Under the pieces are notes generated by a model. The model was not told where the DNA came from. It was given only the letters and a program-made list of their open reading frames with translations, and searched no databases. Below are positions 16,127 through 24,118 of a stretch of DNA of 64,000 nt, one piece after another. The first letter of the stretch is position 1. Each line of letters begins with the position of its first letter. Source of the DNA: Mycobacterium sp. IS-1590 (GTDB lineage: Bacteria; Actinomycetota; Actinomycetes; Mycobacteriales; Mycobacteriaceae); NCBI RefSeq assembly GCF_001500025.1, contig NZ_LQIW01000016.1:1-64000 (forward strand), written 5' to 3'. The translations under genes and the position numbers were made by a program.

Positions 16127-16348
16127 ATGGCGGAGAACGCGCGCGAGCAGATGTCTGAACGCGCCGTAGAGGCCGGATGGCACCGCAGGGACGCGGACCG
16201 TGCCGACTACTACACGCGCAGCCCGGTGCGTATCCACGTGATCTGGCAGGGAAACGACGCCATCAGCGGCGGCGCGCTTTACCACGACGACATCCTGATG
16301 GCCTACAGCCGGGATTTGTCCACGGTGTCGGGCTGGCTGAAGCGCTGA
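16127..16348 (+). CDS. Small conserved hypothetical protein
   Basis: A 73-aa soluble protein. The start is fixed by an AGGAGGAG ribosome binding site 5-6 bases before the ATG. Recognisable features are an N-terminal charged helix, the segment RVRIHVIWQ-like PVRIHVIWQGNDAISGGALYHDD and an amphipathic tail LSTVSGWLKR. I know no function. It lies 76 bases downstream of cinA on the same strand and might be co-transcribed. Confidence 0.65.
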   Translation: MAENAREQMSERAVEAGWHRRDADRADYYTRSPVRIHVIWQGNDAISGGALYHDDILMAYSRDLSTVSGWLKR

Positions 16349-16360
16349 CGAGCCGCGCCG

Positions 16361-17284
16361 TCAGGAGCGCTGGGTCCGGTATTCGTCCCACACCTTCATC
16401 GTCGTCTGCAGGATTTCCTCGGCGCGGCCCAGGCCGGCGAGGTGGCTCTCGCCGGGCATCGTGTACAGCTCGGCGTCGCGAAGCTTCGAGACGACGTGCT
16501 CGCCGTGCCGGAACGGAACGATGTGGTCGGCGTCGCCGTGCCACCACCGGATTGGCACCGTGATCTGATCGAGCCGGAAACCCCAGTCACGGGCGAACAC
16601 GACGATGTCGGAGAACGGAGCGGCCAGCTGCTTGCGGCTGCCGTTGAGCAGATCGTCGAGGAACATCGCCTTGATCTCCGGGCGGGCCAGCAGCCGGCGG
16701 TCGGCCTCGGGTGACACCCGGCCGTACAGATCGGCGACCGGGGAGGCGACCGGTTTGATGAACCGGATCAGCGCCGAGGCCACCAGGCCGATCGGAACAC
16801 CCGCGTACTGCAGCAGAGGCGCGACGCGCGTGCCGAGGTTACCCATCAGCCCACCGGGGATCGCGTCGGGACCGACGGTGGGGGCGACCCCACCGATGAC
16901 ACTCGCCACCACCACACGGTCGGGCATCGCGGCCGCGCACCCGAGCGTGTACGGGCCGCCGCCGGACAGGCCGACGACCGCCATCTGGTCGATGCCCAGG
17001 GTGTCGGCGATGGTGCGGAGATCCTCGGCGAAGTCGACGACCCGCTCGTACCGATGCGGGGTCGAGGACCCGATGCCGGGCCGGTCGAGGCCGATCAGGC
17101 GGATGTTGGCCTTCTCGGCGTAGAAACGCGCTTCCATCGGGATCTGACGACGGGCACCGGGCGTGCCGTGCAGCCAGAAGATGGCGCGGCCCTGCGGGTC
17201 ACCGAACTCGGCGAACCCGATGCGGCGGTCTTCACCGACGGCGACGTTGCCCTCGAGCTTGGGGCGGGCGATTGCGACAACCAT
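16361..17284 (-). CDS. Alpha/beta hydrolase
   Basis: A 307-aa alpha/beta-hydrolase-fold enzyme. The oxyanion region is FWLHGTPGARRQIP. The nucleophile elbow is GLSGGGP (Ser). The catalytic acid lies in WWHGDADHIVP and the catalytic His in PGESHLAGLG. There is no signal peptide, so it is cytoplasmic. It is probably an esterase or epoxide-hydrolase-type enzyme of unknown substrate. The start MVVAIARPKL at 17284 is chosen over an upstream in-frame ATG. The next gene upstream on the same strand is the 282-aa conserved protein (38-base gap). Confidence 0.8.
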   Translation of the reverse strand: MVVAIARPKLEGNVAVGEDRRIGFAEFGDPQGRAIFWLHGTPGARRQIPMEARFYAEKANIRLIGLDRPGIGSSTPHRYERVVDFAEDLRTIADTLGIDQMAVVGLSGGGPYTLGCAAAMPDRVVVASVIGGVAPTVGPDAIPGGLMGNLGTRVAPLLQYAGVPIGLVASALIRFIKPVASPVADLYGRVSPEADRRLLARPEIKAMFLDDLLNGSRKQLAAPFSDIVVFARDWGFRLDQITVPIRWWHGDADHIVPFRHGEHVVSKLRDAELYTMPGESHLAGLGRAEEILQTTMKVWDEYRTQRS

Positions 17285-17322
17285 GGCGGAAGTGTCGCAC
17301 GTCGCCCGGACGCGCATTTCGG

Positions 17323-18171
17323 TTAGGCCGCCCGAAACACGTACGAGGCTGCGGTGGTGATGCGGTCGTCGACGCCCTCGTCATGCATCAGCACCCGGAC
17401 CGCGAAGGTGCCGTCGGACCCGCGCACCGGTTCGGTGTCGACCCGGAACGGGCCGGTCTTTCCGCGCGCCATGAACATCACGTGGCAGGACACCCCGTGG
17501 AGACGATCGGTTCCCGCGGCGGCGGCCGCGGCGTCGATGGCAGCGGTCTCGAGGATGACGAACTGCGGTCCGACGTGCAGAGCCGCATCGGGGGATGCGA
17601 CCTCGACCGACAGTTCGGGCAGTCCCCAGCGGCCGTCGGGTCGGCGATGCCCGCCGAAGACCCGCCACAGCGGCGGCAGGTCGGGGGAGTCGACGATCTC
17701 GAGGGGATTGGCTTCCATCCGTTCCAGGCCCTCGGGCGGGATGCCGATGCTGACGCCCTGGCCCTCGATCAATGCGAGCGCCCGATCCGGGTTGTCGGCG
17801 TCGACGATCTTGGCGCGGCTGTATCCCATCTGGCGGCCGACCCGCAGTTCTTCCGACACCACCTCGATGCGTCGCACGCCCAGGCCCGGGTCGAGGATCT
17901 GGCAGGAATGGATGACCGGGTTCGGCACCGCCTCCAGGTCGGACATGTGGCCGCTCTCGGGCGCCGAGATCCCGAGCACCGCGAACAGCAGGCCACCCGC
18001 GGCGTCGCGCATATCGCGGCGCACCGTGACGGTGTTGTCCTCCTCGACGAGGTCCATCTGCGCGTAGCTGCGGCCGATGTAGCGATAACTCAGAAGCCCG
18101 CCCCACCGCCTCCGCAACTCCTCGGCGTACTCCTCGGGGGAATCGGTCAACTCCCGGATATCGCGTAACAC
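17323..18171 (-). CDS. Conserved actinobacterial protein, possible double-hotdog thioesterase
   Basis: A 282-aa cytoplasmic protein. The C-terminal part shows paired strands and a long helix resembling a hotdog fold (LGVRRIEVVSEELRVGRQMGYSRAKIVD and later RITTAASYVFRAA). The middle, ALIEGQGVSIGIPPEGLERME, is Gly-rich. My impression is an acyl-CoA thioesterase/dehydratase relative with two hotdog halves, but no catalytic motif is certain. It is followed by an alpha/beta hydrolase and preceded by a 79-aa protein on the same strand, so the three may form an operon. Confidence 0.5.
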   Translation of the reverse strand: MLRDIRELTDSPEEYAEELRRRWGGLLSYRYIGRSYAQMDLVEEDNTVTVRRDMRDAAGGLLFAVLGISAPESGHMSDLEAVPNPVIHSCQILDPGLGVRRIEVVSEELRVGRQMGYSRAKIVDADNPDRALALIEGQGVSIGIPPEGLERMEANPLEIVDSPDLPPLWRVFGGHRRPDGRWGLPELSVEVASPDAALHVGPQFVILETAAIDAAAAAAGTDRLHGVSCHVMFMARGKTGPFRVDTEPVRGSDGTFAVRVLMHDEGVDDRITTAASYVFRAA

Positions 18172-18205
18172 GCAGCCTCCTGTCTGAGGTGATGCCGACG
18201 GCGGT

Positions 18206-18445
18206 CTACGGCAGTCGGCGGGGCGATCTTTCCATCTCGTAACCGGCGGGGAACGTCATCTCGATCACCCGCAGCTCGTCGTGGGCCTTGGACTCCAGTT
18301 CGAGTACGACGCAACCCTCGCCGAGGTCTTTGGCTTCCAACACCGTGTAATGCTGACCGCCACCGTTGACGTCGACGACGGGGTCCCCTGAGCGCAGTGC
18401 CTCGACCGCTACCAGGCCGGGGGCTTTTGCCGGGTGTGCTTCCAC
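18206..18445 (-). CDS. Small hypothetical beta-rich protein
   Basis: A 79-aa protein from a GTG start. It has alternating strands (GLVAVEALRSGDPVVDV, HYTVLEAKDLGEGCVVLELES, LRVIEMTFPAGYEMER), suggesting a small beta barrel (SH3/KOW-like). I do not recognise the family. The frame is open upstream to 18571, but that part is Arg/Pro-rich and unlike real protein. It lies 34 bases upstream of the 282-aa gene on the same strand. Confidence 0.5.
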   Translation of the reverse strand: MEAHPAKAPGLVAVEALRSGDPVVDVNGGGQHYTVLEAKDLGEGCVVLELESKAHDELRVIEMTFPAGYEMERSPRRLP

Positions 18446-18486
18446 GCGACCAACGGTAGGCCAAAGCGGCGCAGCGCTCGGGTGTT

Positions 18487-18864
18487 TCAGCCGACCGCCA
18501 AGGTGTAGAAGAGGCCGCCGACGACGAAGGTGGCCAGGCACAACCCGAATGTGCCCAGGGCGAACGGCCATCCGCGCCGGCGCCGCACCAACTGCACGAC
18601 CGTGGCGATCAGGCCGGCGACACCGATGGCGGCGGCGATCAACAACGCGTTGATGACCGCGCCGACCGCGCCCTCCTCACTACAGCTCTCGGGTGGACAG
18701 TGATCCAGAAACGCGAGGGAGAACAGCCCGAAGACGGCGCCGACGACGATCATCGCCGCGGTCATCACCAGCGCCACTATCGAAGCCGCGATGTCCGCGC
18801 CCGACACCGGCCGCTTGGCGGGCTGCGGCATCGGGTAGACGGGCGGATAGCTCGGTTGGACCAT
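18487..18864 (-). CDS. Small membrane protein with Pro/Tyr-rich N terminus
   Basis: A 125-aa protein. A short Pro/Tyr-rich cytoplasmic N terminus (VQPSYPPVYPMPQPAKRP) is followed by three likely TM helices (about 25-55, 70-92 and 100-123). A small extracytoplasmic loop contains two cysteines (DHCPPESCSEEG) that could form a disulfide. No function is recognised. It is divergent from the acyl-CoA ligase; ATG at 18864. Confidence 0.65.
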   Translation of the reverse strand: MVQPSYPPVYPMPQPAKRPVSGADIAASIVALVMTAAMIVVGAVFGLFSLAFLDHCPPESCSEEGAVGAVINALLIAAAIGVAGLIATVVQLVRRRRGWPFALGTFGLCLATFVVGGLFYTLAVG

Positions 18865-18961
18865 GACCGCAGATGCTAGCGACGCGATGCGCGGTTTCCC
18901 GTCGAAACGCCTGGACATGGACCATCATGGCGCTATCGAGCCAGCCGCACGGGAGATGCCG

Positions 18962-20593
18962 ATGGACAGCACGATGCAGGACTTTCCGCTGACCCTGACC
19001 ACGATCCTGCGACACGGAACGGGGTGGCACTCCAGCCGCAAGGTGATCACCGCGACGCCCGACGGTTCGCGGGAGATCAGCTACGGCGAACTCGGAACCC
19101 GGGTGGCCCAGCTGGCCAACGGCCTGCGTGCGCTCGGAGTCAGCGAGGGCCAACGTGTCGCCACCTTCATGTGGAACAACCAGGAGCATCTCCAGGCCTA
19201 CTTCGCCGCGCCGTGCATGGGCGCGGTGCTGCACACACTCAACATCCGGCTGGGCGGCGATCAGGTCGCGTTCATCGCCAATCAGGCCGAGGATTCCGTT
19301 GTGCTGGTGGATATGTCGCTCGTCGCGTTGTTCGCGCCCATCCTGCCGCAGCTGACGACGGTGCACACCGTGGTCCTGGTGGGGGAGGGCGACATATCCG
19401 AGCTCGCCGACGCGGGCCGCACGGTGATTCGATACGACGACCTCATCGCCGAGCAGCCGCTCGAGTACGACTGGCCGGATCTCGACGAAAAGAGCGCCGC
19501 GGCAATGTGTTACACCAGTGGCACGACCGGCAACCCGAAGGGCGTCGTCTACAGCCACCGGTCGACGTATCTGCACTCGATGGCCGTGTGCTCCGCGAAC
19601 GGCATCGGCCTGGCCGACGGTGACCGGGTCTTGGCGGTTGTTCCGATGTTTCACGCCAATGCGTGGGGTCAGCCGTATGCGGCGGTGATGGCAGGTGCGG
19701 ATCTGCTGCTGCCCGACCGGTTTCTGCAGGCCGCCCCGCTCGTCGACATGATCGAGCGTCACCGCCCGACCGTCTCGGCGGCGGTGCCGACGATATGGAA
19801 CGACGTTCTCAACTTCTTGCGCGCCAATCCGGACCGGGATATCTCGTCGCTGCGGACCGTCTGCTGCGGCGGCTCGGCGGTGCCGGTGGCGATGATGAAG
19901 GAATACCAGGAGCGCTTCGGTGTGGTGATCCGGCAGGGCTGGGGAATGACCGAAACCTCTCCGCTGGCGGCGATTGCGACCCCACCGCCGGAAGTGACGG
20001 GCGACGACCACTGGACGTTGCGTGCCGCGGCGGGACGTGCGCTGTGCGGCGTCGAGATCCGCATCGTCGACGACCAGGGTGCGGTGCTGCCCAGCGACGG
20101 GAAAGCCGTGGGTGAGATCGAGATTCGCGGTCCGTGGATCACGGGGTCGTACTACCGCAACGCCGACCCCAGCAAGTTCGACGAGGGATGGCTGCGCACC
20201 GGCGACGTCGGAAAGATCGATCCGCAGGGTTTCATCACCTTGACCGACCGCGCCAAAGACGTGATCAAGTCCGGCGGGGAGTGGATCTCGTCGGTCGAGT
20301 TGGAACTGCGCATCATGGACCACCCCGCCGTGTACGAGGCTGCGGTCGTCGCGGTGCCCGACGACCGCTGGCAGGAGCGGCCGTTGGCGGCGGTGGTGCT
20401 CGACGAGGGCGCATCCGTTGCCGCCGACGAATTACGGAAACATCTGAGCGACAACGTTCCCCGGTTCTGGCTGCCGGAACGATGGGCGTTCGTCGAGGAG
20501 GTGCCCAAGACCAGCGTCGGGAAGTTCGACAAGAAACTGATCAGGGCGCGGTACGCAGACGGCGCCTACGACGTCGTCGAGTGCCGGGACTGA
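18962..20593 (+). CDS. Fatty-acid/acyl-CoA ligase (FadD-type)
   Basis: A 543-aa ANL-superfamily adenylating enzyme. Core motifs are present in order: YTSGTTGNPKGV (P-loop, A3), GWGMTETSPL (A5), GWLRTGDVG with the ribose-binding Asp (A7), TDRAKDVIKSGGEWIS (A8) and the catalytic lysine region PKTSVGKFDKK (A10). It would activate a fatty or aromatic acid to the acyl-CoA. Because of the complete C-terminal domain, AMP-only function is less likely. The ATG at 18962 is chosen because GGGAG lies about 7 bases upstream and MDSTMQDFPLTL is the usual family start. The substrate is unknown. Confidence 0.85.
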   Translation: MDSTMQDFPLTLTTILRHGTGWHSSRKVITATPDGSREISYGELGTRVAQLANGLRALGVSEGQRVATFMWNNQEHLQAYFAAPCMGAVLHTLNIRLGGDQVAFIANQAEDSVVLVDMSLVALFAPILPQLTTVHTVVLVGEGDISELADAGRTVIRYDDLIAEQPLEYDWPDLDEKSAAAMCYTSGTTGNPKGVVYSHRSTYLHSMAVCSANGIGLADGDRVLAVVPMFHANAWGQPYAAVMAGADLLLPDRFLQAAPLVDMIERHRPTVSAAVPTIWNDVLNFLRANPDRDISSLRTVCCGGSAVPVAMMKEYQERFGVVIRQGWGMTETSPLAAIATPPPEVTGDDHWTLRAAAGRALCGVEIRIVDDQGAVLPSDGKAVGEIEIRGPWITGSYYRNADPSKFDEGWLRTGDVGKIDPQGFITLTDRAKDVIKSGGEWISSVELELRIMDHPAVYEAAVVAVPDDRWQERPLAAVVLDEGASVAADELRKHLSDNVPRFWLPERWAFVEEVPKTSVGKFDKKLIRARYADGAYDVVECRD

Positions 20594-20711
20594 TGGCCGT
20601 GGCGCCGAACACCCGGCGAACCGTTCCGGAGCCGGTGATGGGTGGTTTACGGTAGCGACGACGGTCAATCCCGTGGCTACACACCGCGGATGAGGGAACG
20701 GGGACGAAGAC

Positions 20712-21200
20712 ATGCGCCGATCGATCCGACTGATGGCCTCAGCCGCCGCGTGCACAACTGCGGTGCCACTCGGGTTACTGACCGCCGCCATCGCGTCGGC
20801 CAATGACACCTTCGTCCCGATGAACCAGGTGTCGCGCCGTTGCGATTACAGCGAGACCGACTACAACGGCCCGACCGGCTACGGGCGGGGCACGAGTGTC
20901 ATCAGGTCGAGCGGGTCGAATCTGACCGCGGATGTCACGCTTGACGTGGCGATCCCGAATATGCGTTACGACGTCCGGCTCATTCAGGTACCGCGACCGT
21001 CGTCCGCGCCGTGCCTCGGCGGCGATCCCGGTGTCGCCATGGCTTCGTTGCAGACAAACGCTGTGGGCCACGGCACCGTCACCCTCACCGACAGCATCGA
21101 ACCGGGCGCGACGGGGGCATGGGTGTGGATCTCGCGGCCCGACCGGTTCTCCCAGGATCCCGCGGAGTTCTATACCAGCGACCTGATCGTGAAGATCTGA
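20712..21200 (+). CDS. Secreted protein of unknown function
   Basis: A 162-aa exported protein with a signal peptide (residues 1-30, cleavage near AIASA). The mature part is beta-rich with two cysteines (RRCDYSETDYNG and SAPCLGGDPG) that may pair. Its pattern of strands (TSVIRSSGSNLTADVTLDVAIPN, YDVRLIQVPR, AWVWISRPDRFS) suggests a single Ig-like sandwich. Mycobacteria encode several such small secreted proteins without known role. It ends 10 bases from the convergent yaaA stop. Confidence 0.65.
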   Translation: MRRSIRLMASAAACTTAVPLGLLTAAIASANDTFVPMNQVSRRCDYSETDYNGPTGYGRGTSVIRSSGSNLTADVTLDVAIPNMRYDVRLIQVPRPSSAPCLGGDPGVAMASLQTNAVGHGTVTLTDSIEPGATGAWVWISRPDRFSQDPAEFYTSDLIVKI

Positions 21201-21210
21201 ACGTTTCCGC

Positions 21211-21957
21211 TCAGGCGGCAACGACGACGGTCAGCTCGTCGCCTCGGCGTTCCACCCGCATACCCGCGCGCCGCGCCACGGCGGCAACCGCGGCCGCATC
21301 GGCCGGTTCCGCTCGTGAACTCGCCAATGCCCGGGCGAGTCGCCCTTTGTGCGCCTTGTTGAAGTGGGTCACCACGCTGCGATGCCCGTCTGGATGCTCG
21401 GCGAGGACGTCCACGCGGACCGCGTTGGGTAGCCGACCGAGCGCCGCATACGAACCGGACCGGAGATCGACGACCAGGTCGTCGGCCGCCCAGCCGGCGA
21501 GCACCGGTTCCAGCACTGGGCGCCACCGCGTCGCCAGCGACGGTCGCCCTGGAAGCTTCGATGTCGCCGAGAGCCGGTACGCCGGGACCGGGTCGTCGGC
21601 GCGCAGCAGTCCGAACAGCGCGGAGCCGACGGCCAGCCGGGCACGCGCACGCGATGCGGCTGCTCCGCGCAGCGATTCCACGTTCAGGGCGTCATAGAGG
21701 ACACCGGTGTAGCGGCTGATCGCCGGCAGCGTCGGCGCCTCGCGCAGCTCGGCGTTGCGATCGATCTCGGCGTCCTGCGCGGCGGAGAGCCCTAAGGCGC
21801 GCCGGCATGCCGGCCGGTCGGCGGCCAGGTCCACGAGTTCGTCGAGCAGTTCGGCGCGCATGGGTCCGAGCTCGGGCGAGCTGAGCGAGTCCAACCGCAG
21901 TGGAGGTCCGTCGCCGCCGACCCGCTTGGTCTCCGAAGGCGGAAGAAGCACGATCAC
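21211..21957 (-). CDS. yaaA: Peroxide stress protein YaaA (DUF328/UPF0246)
   Basis: A 248-aa cytoplasmic protein beginning IVLLPPSETKR, the hallmark start of YaaA, with SRYTGVLYDALN in the middle and HFNKAHKGRLARAL near the end. In E. coli YaaA lowers free iron and limits oxidative DNA damage under H2O2. The start is a GTG at 21957; upstream residues in the open frame are the Arg-rich shadow of the neighbouring Pro-repeat gene. It is co-directional with the NlpC-type gene, 31 bases apart. Confidence 0.85.
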   Translation of the reverse strand: MIVLLPPSETKRVGGDGPPLRLDSLSSPELGPMRAELLDELVDLAADRPACRRALGLSAAQDAEIDRNAELREAPTLPAISRYTGVLYDALNVESLRGAAASRARARLAVGSALFGLLRADDPVPAYRLSATSKLPGRPSLATRWRPVLEPVLAGWAADDLVVDLRSGSYAALGRLPNAVRVDVLAEHPDGHRSVVTHFNKAHKGRLARALASSRAEPADAAAVAAVARRAGMRVERRGDELTVVVAA

Positions 21958-21988
21958 GCCGCAGAGGTTAGCCGGGCGCGGGTCTCGC

Positions 21989-22702
21989 TCAGGCCGGAGG
22001 CACCGGAGCCGGTGGCGGCGCGGGTGCGAACGGATCGGCCGGAGCCGGCGGCGGCGGGGGCGCCAGCGGATCGCCCGGCGGCAGGGCCGGAGCCGGCGGC
22101 GGCGGGGGCGCGAACGGATCGCCCGGCGGCGGGGCCGGAGCCGGCGGCGGCGGGGGCGCCAGCGGATCGGCGGGCGGTGGAGGAGGCGCGAACGGGTTCG
22201 CCGGAGGCGGGGGAGCATGGCCGGCCATCATCACCACCGGCGCGGCCGGGGCGCCCGGGATCATCGGCTGCTCAGGGGGCACGGGCAGGAACATGTGGTT
22301 GGTGAACTGGTCCTGGTAGGCGCCGCCACCACCGACCTTCACGCCGCCGCCCTCACCGGACGAGACGGGTGTCCCGTCAGGCAGCGTGGCCGCAGTGTGG
22401 CCGCTGTTCCAACCGACCACCAGCGCACCGGGCTGGGTGCCGTACTGGAACCCGCGCTCGAGCAGCGCACCCTCGATGTTTCCCGTGTTGAACCGGTTCC
22501 CGTAGACGGGCCGACCCGTCGCTGCATTCGTCACCCAGGACACCAGGCCCGAGCAGTCGGTACCGGCCGGTGAGTCCCCGCCGGTGACGTACGGCGTGCC
22601 GGACACCTGGTTTACAAGCGTCAAAAGCGTGGCAATAGCAAACACGCGGTCGGACGCTACAAGTCTCCGGACAACGCCACCAAATTCTGTGACTGCCTTC
22701 AC
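21989..22702 (-). CDS. NlpC/P60-like hydrolase with Pro-rich repeat tail
   Basis: A 237-aa protein. The N-terminal half contains a compact NlpC/P60-like core: TPYVTGGDSPAGTDCSGLVSWV with the catalytic Cys, and a likely catalytic His in NSGHTAATLPDG, followed by GGVKVGGGGAYQDQF. This suggests a peptidoglycan endopeptidase or amidase. The C-terminal 85 residues are a Pro-rich tail built from 16-residue repeats (APPPPPAPAxPPGDPx). There is no clear signal peptide, but an N-terminal hydrophobic stretch (RVFAIATLLTLVNQV) could act as one. A similar fold occurs in mycobacterial phage-like lysins. Confidence 0.65.
   Translation of the reverse strand: MKAVTEFGGVVRRLVASDRVFAIATLLTLVNQVSGTPYVTGGDSPAGTDCSGLVSWVTNAATGRPVYGNRFNTGNIEGALLERGFQYGTQPGALVVGWNSGHTAATLPDGTPVSSGEGGGVKVGGGGAYQDQFTNHMFLPVPPEQPMIPGAPAAPVVMMAGHAPPPPANPFAPPPPPADPLAPPPPPAPAPPPGDPFAPPPPPAPALPPGDPLAPPPPPAPADPFAPAPPPAPVPPA
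22037..22180. repeat. 48-bp tandem repeat (3 copies) encoding Pro-rich tail
   Basis: Copies begin at 22037, 22085 and 22133 (each starting GGCCGGAGCCGG), an exact 48-base period of 16 codons inside the NlpC/P60-like gene. Copies differ mainly in the CGCCAGC versus CGCGAAC segment, which alternates Pro-Leu and Pro-Phe units. Copy number could vary between strains. Confidence 0.75.
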
Positions 22703-22899
22703 AGCCTGCGGTTTCTATTGCCTACTTCACGAATAGCATTGCCGAATTGGGCTTTTGACGTTGCTACAGCAATGCCGATTACCACTGGCTGAAATCGGGA
22801 GCGCAGCAATCGATTTGCAGTTGTCGTCCAGGATCATCATCTGAATTACCTTGTCCTGCAGTCGATTCTCCGCTTTACGGCGAGGACTGAAGCAGGAAC

Positions 22900-24069
22900 T
22901 CAGCCGAGCGCCAACAGTAACGGAACGGTCTGTTCAGCGAAGGTGAGCGATCCGTGGTGCCCGACCAGTGAGGATTCCAGCGGTTCGACCGTGCGTCGGA
23001 TGATCGCCGCGGAGCCACGGGCGGCGGCGACGACGTCGCCGATCCGGGGCCGAACGTCGTCGCTGACCTGCGGCCCGAACCAGCCGGCCTCGATGGCTTC
23101 GTCCCTGGAGACGACCCATGCCCGTTCACCCAGCGTGGCCCTCCACGCGGCGAGCACATCTTCGTGGGATCCGTCCTCTATATAGATGTGCCGAGCCCGG
23201 ACCTCTCCGGCGACCGCCTCGACACCGTCGAGCAGCGCCGGGGTGGCATCGACGTCGATCGTCTCGGCGTCAGTGACCTCGACCATCCCGTGGTCGGCCA
23301 CGACGGCCAGGAGGCCGCCTGAGGGCAGCGCCTCGACCACCGACTCGATCAGGGTGTCGATCTGCCGCAGCTGCAGGCGCCACTGGGCCGATCCCGGGCC
23401 GTAGAGGTGGCCCAACATGTCCAGCTCGGCGTGATATCCGTAACAGAATCCGCCGTCGGACAGCGTGACCCGCACCGCCGCGGCGAGATCGCCGAGCACA
23501 TGAACACCCACATAGCGTCCGCCGCGAAGCACCGCGCGGGTGAGGCCGGAGCCGGTGAACTCGGCGCCGGAGATGACGCTGGCGGCGACGCCCGCCGAGG
23601 TGGCCCGCTCGAAGGTGGTCGGCAATGGCTGCACCTGTTCGGGAACAACCGCGCCGCGAAGATCCCGTCCCCAGGGGTGTGGCCGCCACCGCAACGCATT
23701 GATCACGCCGGCGTCCGGTATGCGAAAGGAGTAGCCGACGAAGCCATGCTCACCGGAGCGACGACCCGTTCCCACCGCCGCCAGACCCGCGGCGGTGGTG
23801 GAGGGGAAGCCGACCGTCAATGCCCGCCCTCGCAGCGAGGCCATCGTCGGCGCGTCGGCGGCGTGGCGGTCGAGAAGTTCGGCGCCCAGCCCGTCGATCA
23901 GCAGAACGCAGGCCCCGGAGAGGTCGGGAAACCCGAGGGTGTCGTGGAAACCCTCGGCGCCCATCGCCGACAGCACCGACGGCACGACATCAGCGAGGTG
24001 GGGCAGCTCGGGATCCGGTGTGGGCAGGTCCACGAGCTGAGCCTGCCACACGGGTCGACCGTGTTTCAT
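22900..24069 (-). CDS. Alkaline phosphatase superfamily phosphodiesterase/pyrophosphatase
   Basis: A 389-aa enzyme of the type I phosphodiesterase/nucleotide pyrophosphatase branch. Metal-site features are ACVLLIDGLGAELL (metal Asp), the nucleophile segment GFPSTTAAGLAAVGTG (Thr), GYHAELDMLGHLYGPGS (Asp and His) and VVADHGMVEV (Asp-His). It would hydrolyse phosphodiester or pyrophosphate bonds. The start at the ATG 24069 (MKHGRPVWQ) is a choice; in-frame ATGs lie upstream at 24120 and 24147 but overlap the divergent giant gene. Its nearest neighbour is the divergent cyclase-containing regulator, and a link to cyclic-nucleotide turnover would be speculation. Confidence 0.75.
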   Translation of the reverse strand: MKHGRPVWQAQLVDLPTPDPELPHLADVVPSVLSAMGAEGFHDTLGFPDLSGACVLLIDGLGAELLDRHAADAPTMASLRGRALTVGFPSTTAAGLAAVGTGRRSGEHGFVGYSFRIPDAGVINALRWRPHPWGRDLRGAVVPEQVQPLPTTFERATSAGVAASVISGAEFTGSGLTRAVLRGGRYVGVHVLGDLAAAVRVTLSDGGFCYGYHAELDMLGHLYGPGSAQWRLQLRQIDTLIESVVEALPSGGLLAVVADHGMVEVTDAETIDVDATPALLDGVEAVAGEVRARHIYIEDGSHEDVLAAWRATLGERAWVVSRDEAIEAGWFGPQVSDDVRPRIGDVVAAARGSAAIIRRTVEPLESSLVGHHGSLTFAEQTVPLLLALG

Positions 24070-24118
24070 TGCCAGCGCAAAGAACCAGCTCAGCGGTCCT
24101 TTACCGGTTCTTGACCGC

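Noticed and set aside
22037..22180. CRISPR-like array because of the regular 48-bp repeat
   Set aside because: No unique spacers; the repeat is in frame within a gene and encodes a Pro-rich tail. No cas genes are nearby.
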